From Alphaproteobacteria bacterium (GTDB lineage Bacteria; Pseudomonadota; Alphaproteobacteria; Sphingomonadales; Sphingomonadaceae): a stretch of DNA of 64,000 bases. The number at the start of each line of letters is the position of its first letter. The stretch's first letter is position 1. The notes under the pieces were generated by a model that was not told the origin of the DNA, ran no database searches, and saw nothing but the letters and a program-made list of their open reading frames with translations. The stretch is taken from assembly GCA_030424845.1 (NCBI GenBank), contig JAUHWC010000001.1, forward strand, positions 558,001 through 622,000. The letters are read 5' to 3'. The position numbers were made by a program, and so were the translations under genes. This document shows positions 1-8,755 of this stretch, piece by piece.

Positions 1-411
1 ATCACCAGCCCGGACGGCGACACGCTTTATGTGACGGACCGGACGGAAGTGATCGCGCTGGACGTGGCGGAAGACGGCTCGACATCCAACGCCCGCGTCT
101 TTGCCACGCTGTCTAAGGACACGCAGGGTTTCGGCGGTGACGGGATGGCCGTCGATGCCGATGGCAGGCTGTATGTCACCGGAGATGCCGGGGTCTATGT
201 CTTTGCCGAGGACGGAACCGAACTGGGCGTGATCCCTGCCCCGCGGCGGACGATCACCCTGACCCTGGCCGGGCCTGACCGCAACATGCTCTATGTCGGC
301 GCAATGGGCGCTTCCACGCCTGCGGGCGAGGCATGGGCAACGCCCGAAGGCATCCGCAATGTGGCTATGACCATCTACCGCCTGCCCCTGCTCGCGCACG
401 GCGTACGCTAG
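1..411 (+). CDS. SMP-30/gluconolactonase-like beta-propeller protein (C-terminal part)
   Basis: The reading frame is open from the first base, so the gene begins outside the window and only the last 136 residues are visible. The visible part has propeller-like repeats (DADGRLYVTG, VYVFAEDG) and a C-terminal block, AGPDRNMLYVGAM, that resembles the last blade of the SMP-30/gluconolactonase/LRE family (usually GGPDxxxLYITA). Family members hydrolyse sugar lactones or related esters using a metal bound at the centre of the propeller. The metal ligands cannot be checked here because most of the protein is missing. The gene ends 26 bases before the convergent PilZ gene. The family call is fairly safe, but the substrate is unknown. 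Confidence 0.7.
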   Translation: MTSPDGDTLYVTDRTEVIALDVAEDGSTSNARVFATLSKDTQGFGGDGMAVDADGRLYVTGDAGVYVFAEDGTELGVIPAPRRTITLTLAGPDRNMLYVGAMGASTPAGEAWATPEGIRNVAMTIYRLPLLAHGVR

Positions 412-437
412 GCAAAGGCAGGCGGACCAGGAAGACG

Positions 438-740
438 TCAGGCAGCGCTTGGCACGGACAGGCGCTGCCAGAGATTTTCCAGCACGGCTTCATGCAGCGG
501 CTGCTCGAAGGCGAGCCCGGCATTGCCACTCTCGATCCAGACGACATTTGCCGGCTGGAAGGACAGCCCCGGCAGTTGCAGCAGCGCCCGCTGGCCGGGG
601 TCCGCGCTCCACCGTTTGCAATCCACCATGCAGCCGCCGGGCGAGATATCCAATACGTCCAGTTCTACGCTGGAGCCTGACTTGCTGCGGCATTTCACCG
701 TCAGTTTCTGCGCCAGATCGGCTACCCGCCATGCGGCCAT
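438..740 (-). CDS. PilZ domain protein
   Basis: This is a single-domain protein of about 100 residues. It carries the PilZ signature region: a DISPGGC block (family pattern D/NxSxxG) followed by a beta-barrel segment ending in GNAGLAFEQP. PilZ domains bind cyclic-di-GMP through an RxxxR motif before the barrel plus the DxSxxG motif. The arginine motif is not clean here (a basic KCRSK segment lies in that area), so binding is uncertain. I chose the ATG at 740 because GGGGAA lies about six bases upstream; an ATG at 758 in the same frame has no visible ribosome-binding site. Two cyclic-di-GMP enzymes are encoded elsewhere in the window (24.0 kb and 47.5 kb), so a signalling role is plausible but inferred. 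Confidence 0.7.
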   Translation of the reverse strand: MAAWRVADLAQKLTVKCRSKSGSSVELDVLDISPGGCMVDCKRWSADPGQRALLQLPGLSFQPANVVWIESGNAGLAFEQPLHEAVLENLWQRLSVPSAA

Positions 741-878
741 AACTCGTTCCCCGTTCATGCGGTCGTCTGTGTGTTCGCGCGACCGTCATTGTTGCGACAC
801 CACGCATCTTGTGGCCGCAACTGGGGCAACAGGAGTTTGCCAAATATCGTAAACGCGGCGGAAGGTTTGAATGTGCTT

Positions 879-910
879 GAGGGGCAGCGCCTTGCTTGCG
901 CCGCCCCCTC
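879..910 (-). other. GC-rich inverted repeat after the M28 peptidase gene
   Basis: Arms of about 12 bases (GAGGGGCAGCGC and GCGCCGCCCCCTC, with one bulge and one G-U pair) surround a 7-base loop, just past the stop codon of the leftward M28 gene. No clear T-run follows on the minus strand, so this is at best a weak or Rho-assisted terminator. Confidence 0.3.
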
Positions 911-916
911 CAGCCG

Positions 917-2521
917 TCACTCCCCGGCGAAGGATTCGCCGAAGAAATCACCCTCGTTCCACGCCGGGCGCTCCGCCATGTTGGCAATGTTGCGCGCGAT
1001 CGAGAAATTGACACCGGTAAAGCGTTCCAGCGCCGTGAAATCGACCAGTTCCACATGGTCCGATGCCTGGTGATAGTGCGTTCCAAGGAACTCGCCCTGC
1101 GCTTCCTCGCCGCCGTTGCCCCAGCCGATGTCGAGATAGACCGCCGGCACGCCAACGCGGACATAGGAATACTGGTCCGACCGCGTGAAGAAGCCCTGCT
1201 CAGGCTGCGGATCGGGGCTCAGCGTCAGGCCATATTCCGCGGTCGCGGCCTGCACCGGCGGGTAGAGGTTGGAGCGGGGAGCACCGAAGGCCACGACATC
1301 GCTGAAGGGATAGGTCACGATCGGCATGTCGAGGTTGACGTTGGCGACCAGCGCCGCGCCTTCGGGGAGATCGGGATTGGCGGCGTGATAGGATGACCCG
1401 ACCAGCCCCTTTTCCTCGGCCGTCAGCGCCACGAACAGCACCGGGCGGCGCGGCGGGTGTTCTTCCAGCAACCGCGCAACTTCGATCATGCTGGCAATGC
1501 CCACGGCATTGTCCATCGCCCCGTTGTAGATCTCGTCATCGCCTTCCTCCTCGGTCGGCTGGATGCCGACATGGTCGAGGTGGCCGGTGAGCACGACATA
1601 TTCATCAGCCACTTCGGGATCGCTGCCGGGTAACAGGCCAACCACGTTGGGCGTGTCGATCCGCTCGAAATGGCTCTGGAAGGCGATGGTCGCCGTGCGG
1701 CCGGTGGCGAAGCTGGGGAAGATCCTGGCATCGGTGCCCTCGGCGGCGACAAGGTCGTCATAGTCGAAGTCGAGCCCTTCCAGCAGGGCGCGCGATGCAG
1801 CCTCGTTCAGCACGCCCGATGCCAGCAGCCCCGGGGCGCTGCTGTAGGGATTGCCATCCTTGTCGATCCACGTCATCGACGTGTCGTGGCGAGACATCTC
1901 CACCAGCCGATCCCAATCGTAGATTTCGGCGAGAGCGGGCGTATAGAGCAGCAGCGAGCCCACCGCCCCGCGTTCTGCCGCGCGGGCAGAGAGCGTGGAA
2001 CGGTAATGCGCGGCTTCCTCGGTATCGATCCCTTCGGGGCCGCCATAGACGCGCAAGGCAATCTTGCCTTCCAGGTCCACGCCGTCGAAGTCGTCACGCC
2101 CGTCCATGTCGAGGCCGTATCCGATGAAGACCAGCTCCCCGGTAATCGTGCCGCTTTCCTGCTGCGACGTGCCGGAAAGGTAATAGTCCTCCCACATGGT
2201 CAGGCCATCCATGCCGCTGATCGCCAGCGAGTTGCCGGTTTCCGCGCGCGAATACTTGAGCATGGGAACAGCCTGGAAATAGGTTCCATCGTCCCCTGCC
2301 GGCTCCAGTCCCACGGCAGCGAAGCGCCCGGCGACATAGCCCGCGGCCCGCGCATGGCCGCGCGTGCCGGCCTCGCGCCCTTCCATGTTGTCGGCGGCAA
2401 GGATCGCCACGTCGCGTTCAAGCGCAGCGCGGTTTACGTCTGCTTCATGGGCGAGCGACGGTGCGGAAAATACAAGCGTAAGTGCGGTGCCGAGCGCGGC
2501 AACACATAGGCGGTTGGTCAA
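917..2521 (-). CDS. Secreted M28 family zinc metallopeptidase
   Basis: A predicted exported aminopeptidase-type enzyme of 534 residues. Starting at TTG 2521, the product begins with a classic signal peptide ending near SLAHE. GGGGA lies eight bases upstream of this TTG; the in-frame ATG at 2578 would put 19 charged residues before the signal peptide. The C-terminal half has the M28 metal-site blocks in order: GHLDHVG, NGAMDNAVG, ALTAEEKGLVG, NVNLDMP and HYHQASDHVE, which provide the expected His, Asp, Glu-Glu, Asp and His. The segment before the peptidase core fits a protease-associated (PA) domain. It lies downstream of cobS on the same strand with a 92-base gap. Substrate is unknown. Confidence in the family is high. 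Confidence 0.88.
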   Translation of the reverse strand: MTNRLCVAALGTALTLVFSAPSLAHEADVNRAALERDVAILAADNMEGREAGTRGHARAAGYVAGRFAAVGLEPAGDDGTYFQAVPMLKYSRAETGNSLAISGMDGLTMWEDYYLSGTSQQESGTITGELVFIGYGLDMDGRDDFDGVDLEGKIALRVYGGPEGIDTEEAAHYRSTLSARAAERGAVGSLLLYTPALAEIYDWDRLVEMSRHDTSMTWIDKDGNPYSSAPGLLASGVLNEAASRALLEGLDFDYDDLVAAEGTDARIFPSFATGRTATIAFQSHFERIDTPNVVGLLPGSDPEVADEYVVLTGHLDHVGIQPTEEEGDDEIYNGAMDNAVGIASMIEVARLLEEHPPRRPVLFVALTAEEKGLVGSSYHAANPDLPEGAALVANVNLDMPIVTYPFSDVVAFGAPRSNLYPPVQAATAEYGLTLSPDPQPEQGFFTRSDQYSYVRVGVPAVYLDIGWGNGGEEAQGEFLGTHYHQASDHVELVDFTALERFTGVNFSIARNIANMAERPAWNEGDFFGESFAGE

Positions 2522-2613
2522 GATCAGTCCCCGTTTCAAATGAAAGCACCTTGCTAACCGCATCGGCGGATGACGCAAGCATTCACTCGACGAACGGGTG
2601 ACTCCGGGGGGAC

Positions 2614-3588
2614 TTACGCCTTGCTGACGACGCTTTCGGGCAATTCCTCGCCGAACACGCGCTGGTAGTATTCAGCCACCAGCATCCGCTCCGCCTCGTC
2701 ACACTTGTTGAGGAAGGTGAGGCGGAAGGCAAAGCCGGGATCGCCGAAGATCTTGGTGTTCTCGGACCAGCTGATCACCGTGCGCGGGCTCATCACCGTG
2801 GAGATATCGCCATTGATGAAGCCCTGGCGCGTCAGGTCCGCCACGCGGATCATGTCTGCCACCAGCTTGGGATCGAGGTCGGTCTTGGCACCCACGATCT
2901 CGCGCTCGGTCTCTTCGGGCAGGTAGTTCAGCGTGGTCACGATGTTCCAGCGGTCCATCTGGCCCTGGTTGATCGCCTGCGTGCCGTGATAGAGGCCACT
3001 GGTATCGCCCAGACCCACCGTGTTGGCAGTGGCGAACAGGCGGAAGTGGGGATCAGGACGGATAACGCGGTTCTGGTCAAGCAGGGTAAGCTTGCCGGCC
3101 TGTTCGAGCACGCGCTGGATCACGAACATCACGTCCGGTCGGCCCGCGTCATATTCGTCGAACACCAGCGCCACCGGGTGCTGAAGCGCCCACGGCAGCA
3201 GGCCTTCGCGGAATTCGGTGACCTGCAGGCCGTCGCGCAGCACGATGGCATCGCGGCCGACAAGGTCGATGCGGCTGATGTGGGCATCGAGGTTGATGCG
3301 GATACACGGCCATTTGAGGCGCGCGGCCACCTGTTCGATATGGGTCGACTTGCCCGTGCCGTGATAGCCCTGCACCATCACGCGACGGTTGAAGGCAAAG
3401 CCTGCCAGGATCGCCAGCGTGGTGTCCGGGTCGAAGACATAGGTCTCGTCCAGGTCGGGCACGCGCTCGTCCGCCTTGGAGAAGGCGGGAACCTTCATGT
3501 CGATGTCGATGCCGAAAGTCTCGCGAACATCCAGTTCGATATCGGGAGCGGCCATCAGCGTGCCGCCATGTTCGGTGTTATCAGTCAT
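2614..3588 (-). CDS. cobS: Cobaltochelatase AAA+ subunit CobS
   Basis: This is the ATPase subunit of the aerobic cobaltochelatase, which with CobN and CobT inserts cobalt into hydrogenobyrinic acid a,c-diamide during cobalamin synthesis. The 324-residue length and sequence match CobS: an N-terminal segment [16 protein letters not shown], Walker [10 protein letters not shown], Walker B ALVFDEYD, and a sensor region [13 protein letters not shown]. The chosen ATG (3588) follows an upstream in-frame ATG at 3630, which would run into the divergent GST promoter region; an ATG at 3555 is a further option. No cobT or cobN lies next to it in this window, although cobT often follows cobS in related genomes. 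MoxR-like AAA+ proteins are the nearest alternative, but the CobS-specific blocks are clear. Confidence 0.9.
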   Translation of the reverse strand: MTDNTEHGGTLMAAPDIELDVRETFGIDIDMKVPAFSKADERVPDLDETYVFDPDTTLAILAGFAFNRRVMVQGYHGTGKSTHIEQVAARLKWPCIRINLDAHISRIDLVGRDAIVLRDGLQVTEFREGLLPWALQHPVALVFDEYDAGRPDVMFVIQRVLEQAGKLTLLDQNRVIRPDPHFRLFATANTVGLGDTSGLYHGTQAINQGQMDRWNIVTTLNYLPEETEREIVGAKTDLDPKLVADMIRVADLTRQGFINGDISTVMSPRTVISWSENTKIFGDPGFAFRLTFLNKCDEAERMLVAEYYQRVFGEELPESVVSKA

Positions 3589-3656
3589 ATCGTCGCGTTG
3601 CCTAGACGCGGGGGCCAATGGCTGCAACATTCAAAGCCACCAAGGAGAGGCCAGCA

Positions 3657-4310
3657 ATGAAGATTTTCGGATTTCCCACCAGCCCCTACGTCAGAAAGAC
3701 CCTGTTGATCGCCGCTGAGAAGGGTGTGGAGGTCGAATTGGTGGAGGCTACACCGCACAAGCCCACCCCCGATTTCCTTGCCGCCAGCCCGTTCCGGATG
3801 ATGCCGGCGATGGCGGATGGCGATTTCATGCTGCCCGATTCGACTGCGATCTTCATGTATCTGGAAGCGAAATACCCCGAGCCGGCGCTGCTGCCTTCCT
3901 CACCCGAAGAGCGTGGCCAGGCGATGTGGTTCGACGAGTTCGCCGATACCATCCTGGCCAATTCGGCGCGCGGGGTGGCCTTCAACCGCTATATCGGCCC
4001 GGCCCTGTTGGGCTTGCCGGTAAACGAGGAAGCGGCAGGCGAAGCCGAGGTCAAGGCGCATCCTGCGCTCGACTGGCTGGAGCAGCAGGTACCCGAAGAT
4101 GGCTGGCTGCTCTCCACCTATTCGCTGGCCGATATTGCCGTCGCCTGCTGCCTGAGGACGCTGGCTTACGGGATGGATGTGAAGGCCCGGCCAAGGACCG
4201 GGGCATGGCTGGAACGTGCGGAAGCGCGCCCGGCCTGGATCGCGGTGGCGGAAAAGGAAGCCGCGATGATCGAGGCAGCGAAAGCGAGCGGCCACCACAA
4301 GGCGGGGTGA
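3657..4310 (+). CDS. Glutathione S-transferase family protein
   Basis: A 217-residue two-domain protein. The N-terminal thioredoxin-like domain begins MKIFGFPTSPYVRK, with the catalytic Ser/Cys region at SPYVRK and the glutathione-binding PDSTAIFMYLE block near residues 60-72. The all-helical C-terminal domain contains YSLADIAVACCL, the N-capping-box motif of GST helix alpha-6. The ATG at 3657 has a strong ribosome-binding site, AAGGAGAGG, six bases upstream; an upstream ATG at 3618 lacks one. It is the first of three GST-like genes within 3.5 kb on this strand. Enzymatic substrate cannot be inferred; it could be detoxification or a stress-response paralogue. Confidence 0.88.
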   Translation: MKIFGFPTSPYVRKTLLIAAEKGVEVELVEATPHKPTPDFLAASPFRMMPAMADGDFMLPDSTAIFMYLEAKYPEPALLPSSPEERGQAMWFDEFADTILANSARGVAFNRYIGPALLGLPVNEEAAGEAEVKAHPALDWLEQQVPEDGWLLSTYSLADIAVACCLRTLAYGMDVKARPRTGAWLERAEARPAWIAVAEKEAAMIEAAKASGHHKAG

Positions 4311-4408
4311 TTTGCCCCGCCCGGCCACGCATTTCCCCTGCTTGTGCCACTGAAACTGTGCGTATGATGTGTCCGGGGCACGAATCGGAGGAAGGGAAAA
4401 GAAGCGCC

Positions 4409-5077
4409 ATGACCTTGTCTGCCAGCGCCAACATCACGATCAGCGCCTTTGAATGGGTGCCCGACTTCGCCCGAGGGCAAGTGCGGGACCTGACCGTGCG
4501 CTGGGCGCTGGAGGAGGTGCAGGTGCCTTACCACACGCACCTGTTGCATGCGGGATCGGCCAGGCCCGAAAGCTACCTGTCATGGCAACCCTTCGACCAG
4601 GTCCCGGCCTATCGCGACAATGACGGCGAGATGTTCGAGAGCGGGGCGATCCTGCTGCACCTGGGCCGGCAGGACGAACGCCTGCTGCCTGCTGATCCGG
4701 CCGCGCGCATGCAGGCGGAAAGCTGGCTGATCGGCGCCATCAGCTCGATCGAGCCGGTCCTGCGCCCGATCACGCTGATGCCACTGTTCAACGGCGACAA
4801 GGACTGGTGCGCGCCGGCCGTGGCTTCGATGATGCCGATAGCGGAAAGGCGGCTTGAACAACTCGCCAGATCGCTCGGCGACCGCGAGTGGCTGGCGGGA
4901 GAATTCTCGGTCGCCGATATCATGATGGCCTTCGTGCTGCGCAGCTTCGGCGGGCAGCTGATCAATGACCAGCCCAGCCTGCTGGCCTATCGCGAACGCG
5001 CCCTTTCGCGCCCGGCCTTCCAGCGCGCACTGAAAGCCCAGCTGGACGATCTGACAGGCGAACCGCCCCACGCTTGA
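4409..5077 (+). CDS. Glutathione S-transferase family protein
   Basis: A second GST, 222 residues. The N-terminal part (RGQVRDLTVRWALEE, QVPAYRD, FESGAILLHLGR) is a thioredoxin-like GST domain in which FESGAI replaces the usual E-S-xx-I glutathione-contact motif. The C-terminal helical domain has EFSVADIMMAFVL, the GST helix-6 capping motif. The start follows GGAGGAAGGG some 12 bases upstream. The stop is 13 bases before the DUF1428 gene, so the two are probably co-transcribed. Substrate is unknown. Confidence 0.85.
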   Translation: MTLSASANITISAFEWVPDFARGQVRDLTVRWALEEVQVPYHTHLLHAGSARPESYLSWQPFDQVPAYRDNDGEMFESGAILLHLGRQDERLLPADPAARMQAESWLIGAISSIEPVLRPITLMPLFNGDKDWCAPAVASMMPIAERRLEQLARSLGDREWLAGEFSVADIMMAFVLRSFGGQLINDQPSLLAYRERALSRPAFQRALKAQLDDLTGEPPHA

Positions 5078-5090
5078 AGGATAAGCGACC

Positions 5091-5447
5091 ATGTATGTCC
5101 AAGGTTTCATCGTGCCGGTTCCGGAAGGAAAGCAGGCCCAATATGTCGAGGTTGCCCAGTTCGTGGGCGACATCATGGTGGAACTTGGCGCAATCGAGAT
5201 TGTCGAGGCCTGGGAAGACGACATCAAGGATGGCGAACAGACCGATTTCCGCATGGCCGTGAAAGCGCAGCCCGGCGAAAAGATCGTGTTTTCGTGGGTC
5301 ATCTGGCCGGACAAGGAAACGGCAGAAACCGCCCATGAAAAAATGACGGCAGATGAGCGTTTTCAGGGTGATTGGGAAATGCCGTTCGATGGCAAACGCA
5401 TGATTTTCGGCGGCTTCAAGCCAGTTTGGACAGCGGGCAGGCCCTAG
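5091..5447 (+). CDS. DUF1428 family protein
   Basis: A small 118-residue protein of the DUF1428 family (YbaA-like), a dimeric alpha/beta-barrel fold of unknown function. Typical features are the start MYVQGFIVPVPEGKQAQY, the VEAWEDDI block, the FSWVIWPDKETAE block and the C-terminal MPFDGKRMIFGGF. An AAGG site lies about seven bases upstream. It follows a GST gene closely, suggesting a shared transcript. Its stop codon overlaps the stop of the convergent J-domain gene in a shared CTAG. Confidence 0.87.
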   Translation: MYVQGFIVPVPEGKQAQYVEVAQFVGDIMVELGAIEIVEAWEDDIKDGEQTDFRMAVKAQPGEKIVFSWVIWPDKETAETAHEKMTADERFQGDWEMPFDGKRMIFGGFKPVWTAGRP

Positions 5448-6034
5448 GCAAACCCGTTGGACGTGCGCAGCAACTGATAGGCTTCGACCACTTTCTGCAG
5501 ACGGCCTTCATGTTTCCTGTCACCGCCATTGCGATCAGGGTGATAGCGGCGAACCAGTTCTGAATAACGGCGGCGCAATTTGGCCCGGTCATCCTTGGGC
5601 GTCAGGCCCATCACGTTCAACGCTTCGCGCTCCATCGGGGTGAAGCGGCTGAACTGTGCCGACTGGCGGCCTTGCGCAGCACGCTTGATATCGCCCGCCC
5701 TTGCCCCGATGGCATCGAGCGGATCATCGAAATCAGCCCAGCGCGGCATTCCATCGACGCCCGCCGTCGGCTTGAAGGCGCGGCTTTCCGTCTGCCAGCC
5801 GGAAACAGGGGACTGGGCAGACAGGATCTCCTCGGCGCTCATGCCTTCGAAGAAGTCGTATCCGGCGTTGAATTCGCGCACATGCTCAAGGCAGAACCAG
5901 CGCCAATCACCCGGCCCGTCAAAGCCGTGGCCGCGGTTGCCGGGCGCACGGAATTCGCCCGCCTCCAGGCAACCCGGAGCCTCGCAACTGCGGTCTTGGT
6001 CCTCGTATCGTCCATGAAATTTAGCAGAGCGCAT
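5444..6034 (-). CDS. Protein with a C-terminal J domain (DnaJ-like)
   Basis: A 196-residue protein with a J domain at the C-terminus (about residues 130-196) that includes the invariant HPD tripeptide in RRYHPDRNGGD. J domains stimulate Hsp70 ATPase activity. The first 70 residues hold a Cys/His-containing segment (CEAPGCLEAGEF, FCLEHVREFNAGYDFF) typical of an alphaproteobacterial DnaJ-like family whose partner role is not known. The only in-frame ATG near the domain boundary is at 6034, and this gives a product of family length. It diverges from bolA with 66 bases between. Its last four bases overlap the DUF1428 gene. Confidence 0.85.
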   Translation of the reverse strand: MRSAKFHGRYEDQDRSCEAPGCLEAGEFRAPGNRGHGFDGPGDWRWFCLEHVREFNAGYDFFEGMSAEEILSAQSPVSGWQTESRAFKPTAGVDGMPRWADFDDPLDAIGARAGDIKRAAQGRQSAQFSRFTPMEREALNVMGLTPKDDRAKLRRRYSELVRRYHPDRNGGDRKHEGRLQKVVEAYQLLRTSNGFA

Positions 6035-6100
6035 CGGCTTGAAACTGGGGTATGCGGGACCAAATTGAAACCCCCAAAAGCCATTGGCAGGAGCAAATTC

Positions 6101-6394
6101 GTGGCCGGACCGATCCAGCAGGAAATGGAAACCCTCCTGAAAGAGGCTTTCGCGCCCACCAGGCTTGAGGTGATCAACGACAGCGCCATGCACCGTGGCC
6201 ATTCGGGTGACGATGGCAGTGGGGAATCGCATTTCACCGTGGTGATCGAGGCCGCGGCCTTCACCGGCGTGAACCGGGTGATGCGGCAGCGCATGGTCAA
6301 CAAGGCGCTGGGCGATATTCCGGGAGACCGGGTCCACGCGCTTGCCATCAAGGCCAGCGCGCCAAATGAAGCGAAACCGGGCGAAGGCGCATGA
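6101..6394 (+). CDS. BolA family protein
   Basis: A 97-residue BolA-like protein. BolA proteins work with monothiol glutaredoxins in iron-sulphur cluster handling or act in stress responses. The family core is visible: LEVINDSAMHRGH, ESHFTVVIEA and the helix-turn-helix-like RVMRQRMVNKALGDI, followed by HALAIKASAP. I chose the GTG at 6101 because AGGAG lies seven bases upstream and the product then starts just before the domain. The stop overlaps the next gene in ATGA, so the two are translationally coupled. The histidine expected for cluster co-ordination is present in HALAI. Confidence 0.87.
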   Translation: MAGPIQQEMETLLKEAFAPTRLEVINDSAMHRGHSGDDGSGESHFTVVIEAAAFTGVNRVMRQRMVNKALGDIPGDRVHALAIKASAPNEAKPGEGA

Positions 6395-7098
6395 CCTGCC
6401 AGCTGTGGTACTGGCCCGACTTTCCCGGGCGCGGCGAATTCGTGCGGCTCTACATGGAAGCCGCAGAGATCGATTACGAGGACATGGCCCGCCTCGAAGG
6501 CGCAGACGCGCTGGTGGAGGACATGCACGCGCGGCAGGGCATCCGTCCCTTTGCCCCGCCCTATCTGGTCGATGGCGATGTCTGCGTGGCACAGACGCCG
6601 CTGATCCTTACCTACCTGCAGGATCGCGAAGGCCTTGGATCTGGCGAACTGGAGACGGACCTGCAACTGGTCCAGTTGCAGATGGATATCGCGGACCTTG
6701 TCGAAGAGGTGTTCCGCACGCACCATCCCGTCGCACCCGGCCTGCATTATGCGGACCAGATGGATGCCGCCTACGAGATGGCGCATGATTTCCGCGAGAA
6801 CCGCCTGCCGAAATACCTGATCCATTTTGAAAACTGCCTGTCCGCCAACGGCGGGCCCTTCATGCTCGGCCAGCAATGGAGCCATGTCGACACCAGCCTG
6901 TTCCAGCTGATGGAAGGCCTGGATCATGCCTTCCCCCGGCTGATGGAGCGGCTGCAAGGCAACTTCCCCTACCTAGAAGGCGTGCAATCCACCGTTCCCG
7001 ATATCGAAGGCGTTGCCGCCTACCTCGCATCGGAACGCAGGCTGGATTTCAACGAGCAAGGGATCTTCCGCCATTACGAGGAGTTGGACCAGCAATAG
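6391..7098 (+). CDS. Glutathione S-transferase (sigma-like)
   Basis: A 235-residue GST overlapping bolA by four bases (ATGA). The N-terminus, WYWPDFPGRGEFVRL, resembles sigma/mu-class GSTs with the catalytic Tyr near position 7, and VAQTPLILTYL replaces the usual Q-S-x-A glutathione motif. The C-terminal domain includes GGPFMLGQQWSHVDTSLF, the helix-6 region. This organisation, similar to prostaglandin-synthase-type GSTs, differs from the two GSTs 2-3 kb upstream, so these are not recent duplicates. Function is unassigned. Confidence 0.82.
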   Translation: MTCQLWYWPDFPGRGEFVRLYMEAAEIDYEDMARLEGADALVEDMHARQGIRPFAPPYLVDGDVCVAQTPLILTYLQDREGLGSGELETDLQLVQLQMDIADLVEEVFRTHHPVAPGLHYADQMDAAYEMAHDFRENRLPKYLIHFENCLSANGGPFMLGQQWSHVDTSLFQLMEGLDHAFPRLMERLQGNFPYLEGVQSTVPDIEGVAAYLASERRLDFNEQGIFRHYEELDQQ

Positions 7099-7123
7099 TC
7101 CGGCATGACGAGGAGTACGCGCA

Positions 7124-8008
7124 ATGAGCATCATGCAGACCGTTACCCCGGTGACCCATGACCTTGGCGGGTTTCAGGTCCGTCGCGCGGTTCCCAGCCC
7201 CGAATGCCGCATGGTCGGCCCCTTCGTATTCGTCGACCAGTTCGGTCCGGCACGGCTGGAAGCGGGCGAAGGCATGGACGTGCGCCCGCACCCGCATATC
7301 AACCTTGCCAACGTGACATGGCTGTTCGAGGGCGCGATCGACCACCGCGACAGCCTTGGCACCTTCTCCACCATCCATCCCGGCACGGTGAACCTGATGA
7401 CGGCGGGCAAGGGTATCGTCCATTCCGAACGTTCGCCGCAATCGGAACGCGATACAGGCCCGGCGATGTACGGCATGCAGACCTGGCTTGCCCTGCCCGA
7501 AGCGCTGGAAGAAACCGATCCGGCATTCGAGGCCGTCAGCGATCTGCCCGTTATCGAGGATGCAGGCGCCAGCGCCACGGTGATCATGGGCGAACTCTGG
7601 GGTGCGCGAGCCGCAACCACCACCCATGCCGAAACCATCTATGCCGAAATCAACCTCGCGCCCGGCGGCACCATTCCGATCGATGCCGGGGCAGACGAGC
7701 GCGCGGTCATGCTGGTGGGCGGCGAAGCCACGCTGGGCGGCGACATGTTGCAGCTCTACACGCTCTACCTGATCCGCCCGGGTGACGCGATGATGCTCGC
7801 CTCGGAAAAGGGCGGCAAGGTGATGCTGCTGGGCGGCGAGGCCTTCCCCGAGCGCCGCCACGTGTGGTGGAACTTCGTCAGCTCGCGCCGCGAAAGGATC
7901 AACCAGGCAAAGGAAGACTGGCGCGAAGGCCGCTTCCCCAAGGTTCCGGGTGACGAGGAGGAGTTCATCCCCCTCCCCGACAAGCCCAAGACGGTCAGCT
8001 ATCCCTGA
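7124..8008 (+). CDS. Pirin family protein
   Basis: A bicupin of 294 residues. The N-terminal cupin has the pirin metal-site region: GPFVFVDQFGP, then RPHPHINLANVTWLFEG and GKGIVHSERSP, giving the two His residues of HPH, a further His and a Glu. Pirins bind Fe(II); some are quercetin 2,3-dioxygenases and others are redox-sensing regulators, and sequence alone does not separate these. The ATG follows GAGGAG nine bases upstream. It lies 25 bases after the sigma-like GST gene and may share its transcript. Confidence 0.9.
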   Translation: MSIMQTVTPVTHDLGGFQVRRAVPSPECRMVGPFVFVDQFGPARLEAGEGMDVRPHPHINLANVTWLFEGAIDHRDSLGTFSTIHPGTVNLMTAGKGIVHSERSPQSERDTGPAMYGMQTWLALPEALEETDPAFEAVSDLPVIEDAGASATVIMGELWGARAATTTHAETIYAEINLAPGGTIPIDAGADERAVMLVGGEATLGGDMLQLYTLYLIRPGDAMMLASEKGGKVMLLGGEAFPERRHVWWNFVSSRRERINQAKEDWREGRFPKVPGDEEEFIPLPDKPKTVSYP

Positions 8009-8029
8009 GAAACCAGGGGCAAGCTACTG

Positions 8030-8638
8030 TTATTGCTGCACGAATGTGAGAGAGAAGGTGATCGGCACCGAGCCGGTGATCGAATCCAGGTTGGCAACCT
8101 GCCGCAGGGCTTCCACCCCTTCACCAAGACCGTAGCTGTCCGCTGAAACGATGATCGGTGCGATGGTCTGCACCCGAACCTTGTTCGCACCGACGCGCGT
8201 CACCGTCAGGTCCGTTGTCACTCCACCCGTGGTGCCGTGTAGGTCCAGCGTGGCCGTTACCGGCTGGACCAGCGTATCGCCTGCCTGCAATGCGCCGAAG
8301 GCCGCCGGGTCGAGCGTGGTCGTCACCGTGGCAGTGGGGAAATCGGCAACCTTGAACAGCATGTCGCGCATGCGCTCGTTACGGATGTCGATGGCGGTAT
8401 CCACGCTGGCAAGGTCGATCGAAAGCTCTGCCTGGCCTGCGTCGCTGACGGAACCGGAAAGGCCCGGGAAGCTGTGGGCTTCGGCAACCTGGCCGGCCTT
8501 CACGCTCACGAAGGCAAGGTGGGACTCGCCGGAATCCAGTGTCCAGCTTCCCGCCAGGGGTGCATCCCCTTCAGGAGCGGAAGAGCAGGCAGCAAGGCCA
8601 AGGGTGGCGGCAAGTGCGGCGGTGGCAAGAATGCGCAT
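8030..8638 (-). CDS. YceI family lipoprotein
   Basis: A 202-residue predicted lipoprotein. The signal peptide MRILATAALAATLGLAAC has the lipobox LAAC with the acylated Cys at residue 18. The mature part is a YceI-like lipocalin-fold domain: WTLDSGESHLAFVSVKAG, LSIDLASVDTAIDIRNERM, and RDMLFKVADFP. YceI proteins bind isoprenoid or amphiphilic ligands in the periplasm. I chose ATG 8638 because GAAGAGGA lies nine bases upstream and it opens the signal peptide directly; an upstream in-frame ATG at 8674 adds unlikely residues. It is divergent from the FKBP gene. Confidence 0.87.
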   Translation of the reverse strand: MRILATAALAATLGLAACSSAPEGDAPLAGSWTLDSGESHLAFVSVKAGQVAEAHSFPGLSGSVSDAGQAELSIDLASVDTAIDIRNERMRDMLFKVADFPTATVTTTLDPAAFGALQAGDTLVQPVTATLDLHGTTGGVTTDLTVTRVGANKVRVQTIAPIIVSADSYGLGEGVEALRQVANLDSITGSVPITFSLTFVQQ

Positions 8639-8755
8639 GGGGTGTGATCCTCTTCCCGATGAAACAATCGCCATCGTTTAACCCAATGCGCAGCGGCATG
8701 CACCACCTCTGTTTGGGGGTGACGGGAGCCCGGGCGGCAATTACACAGCCGCGCC

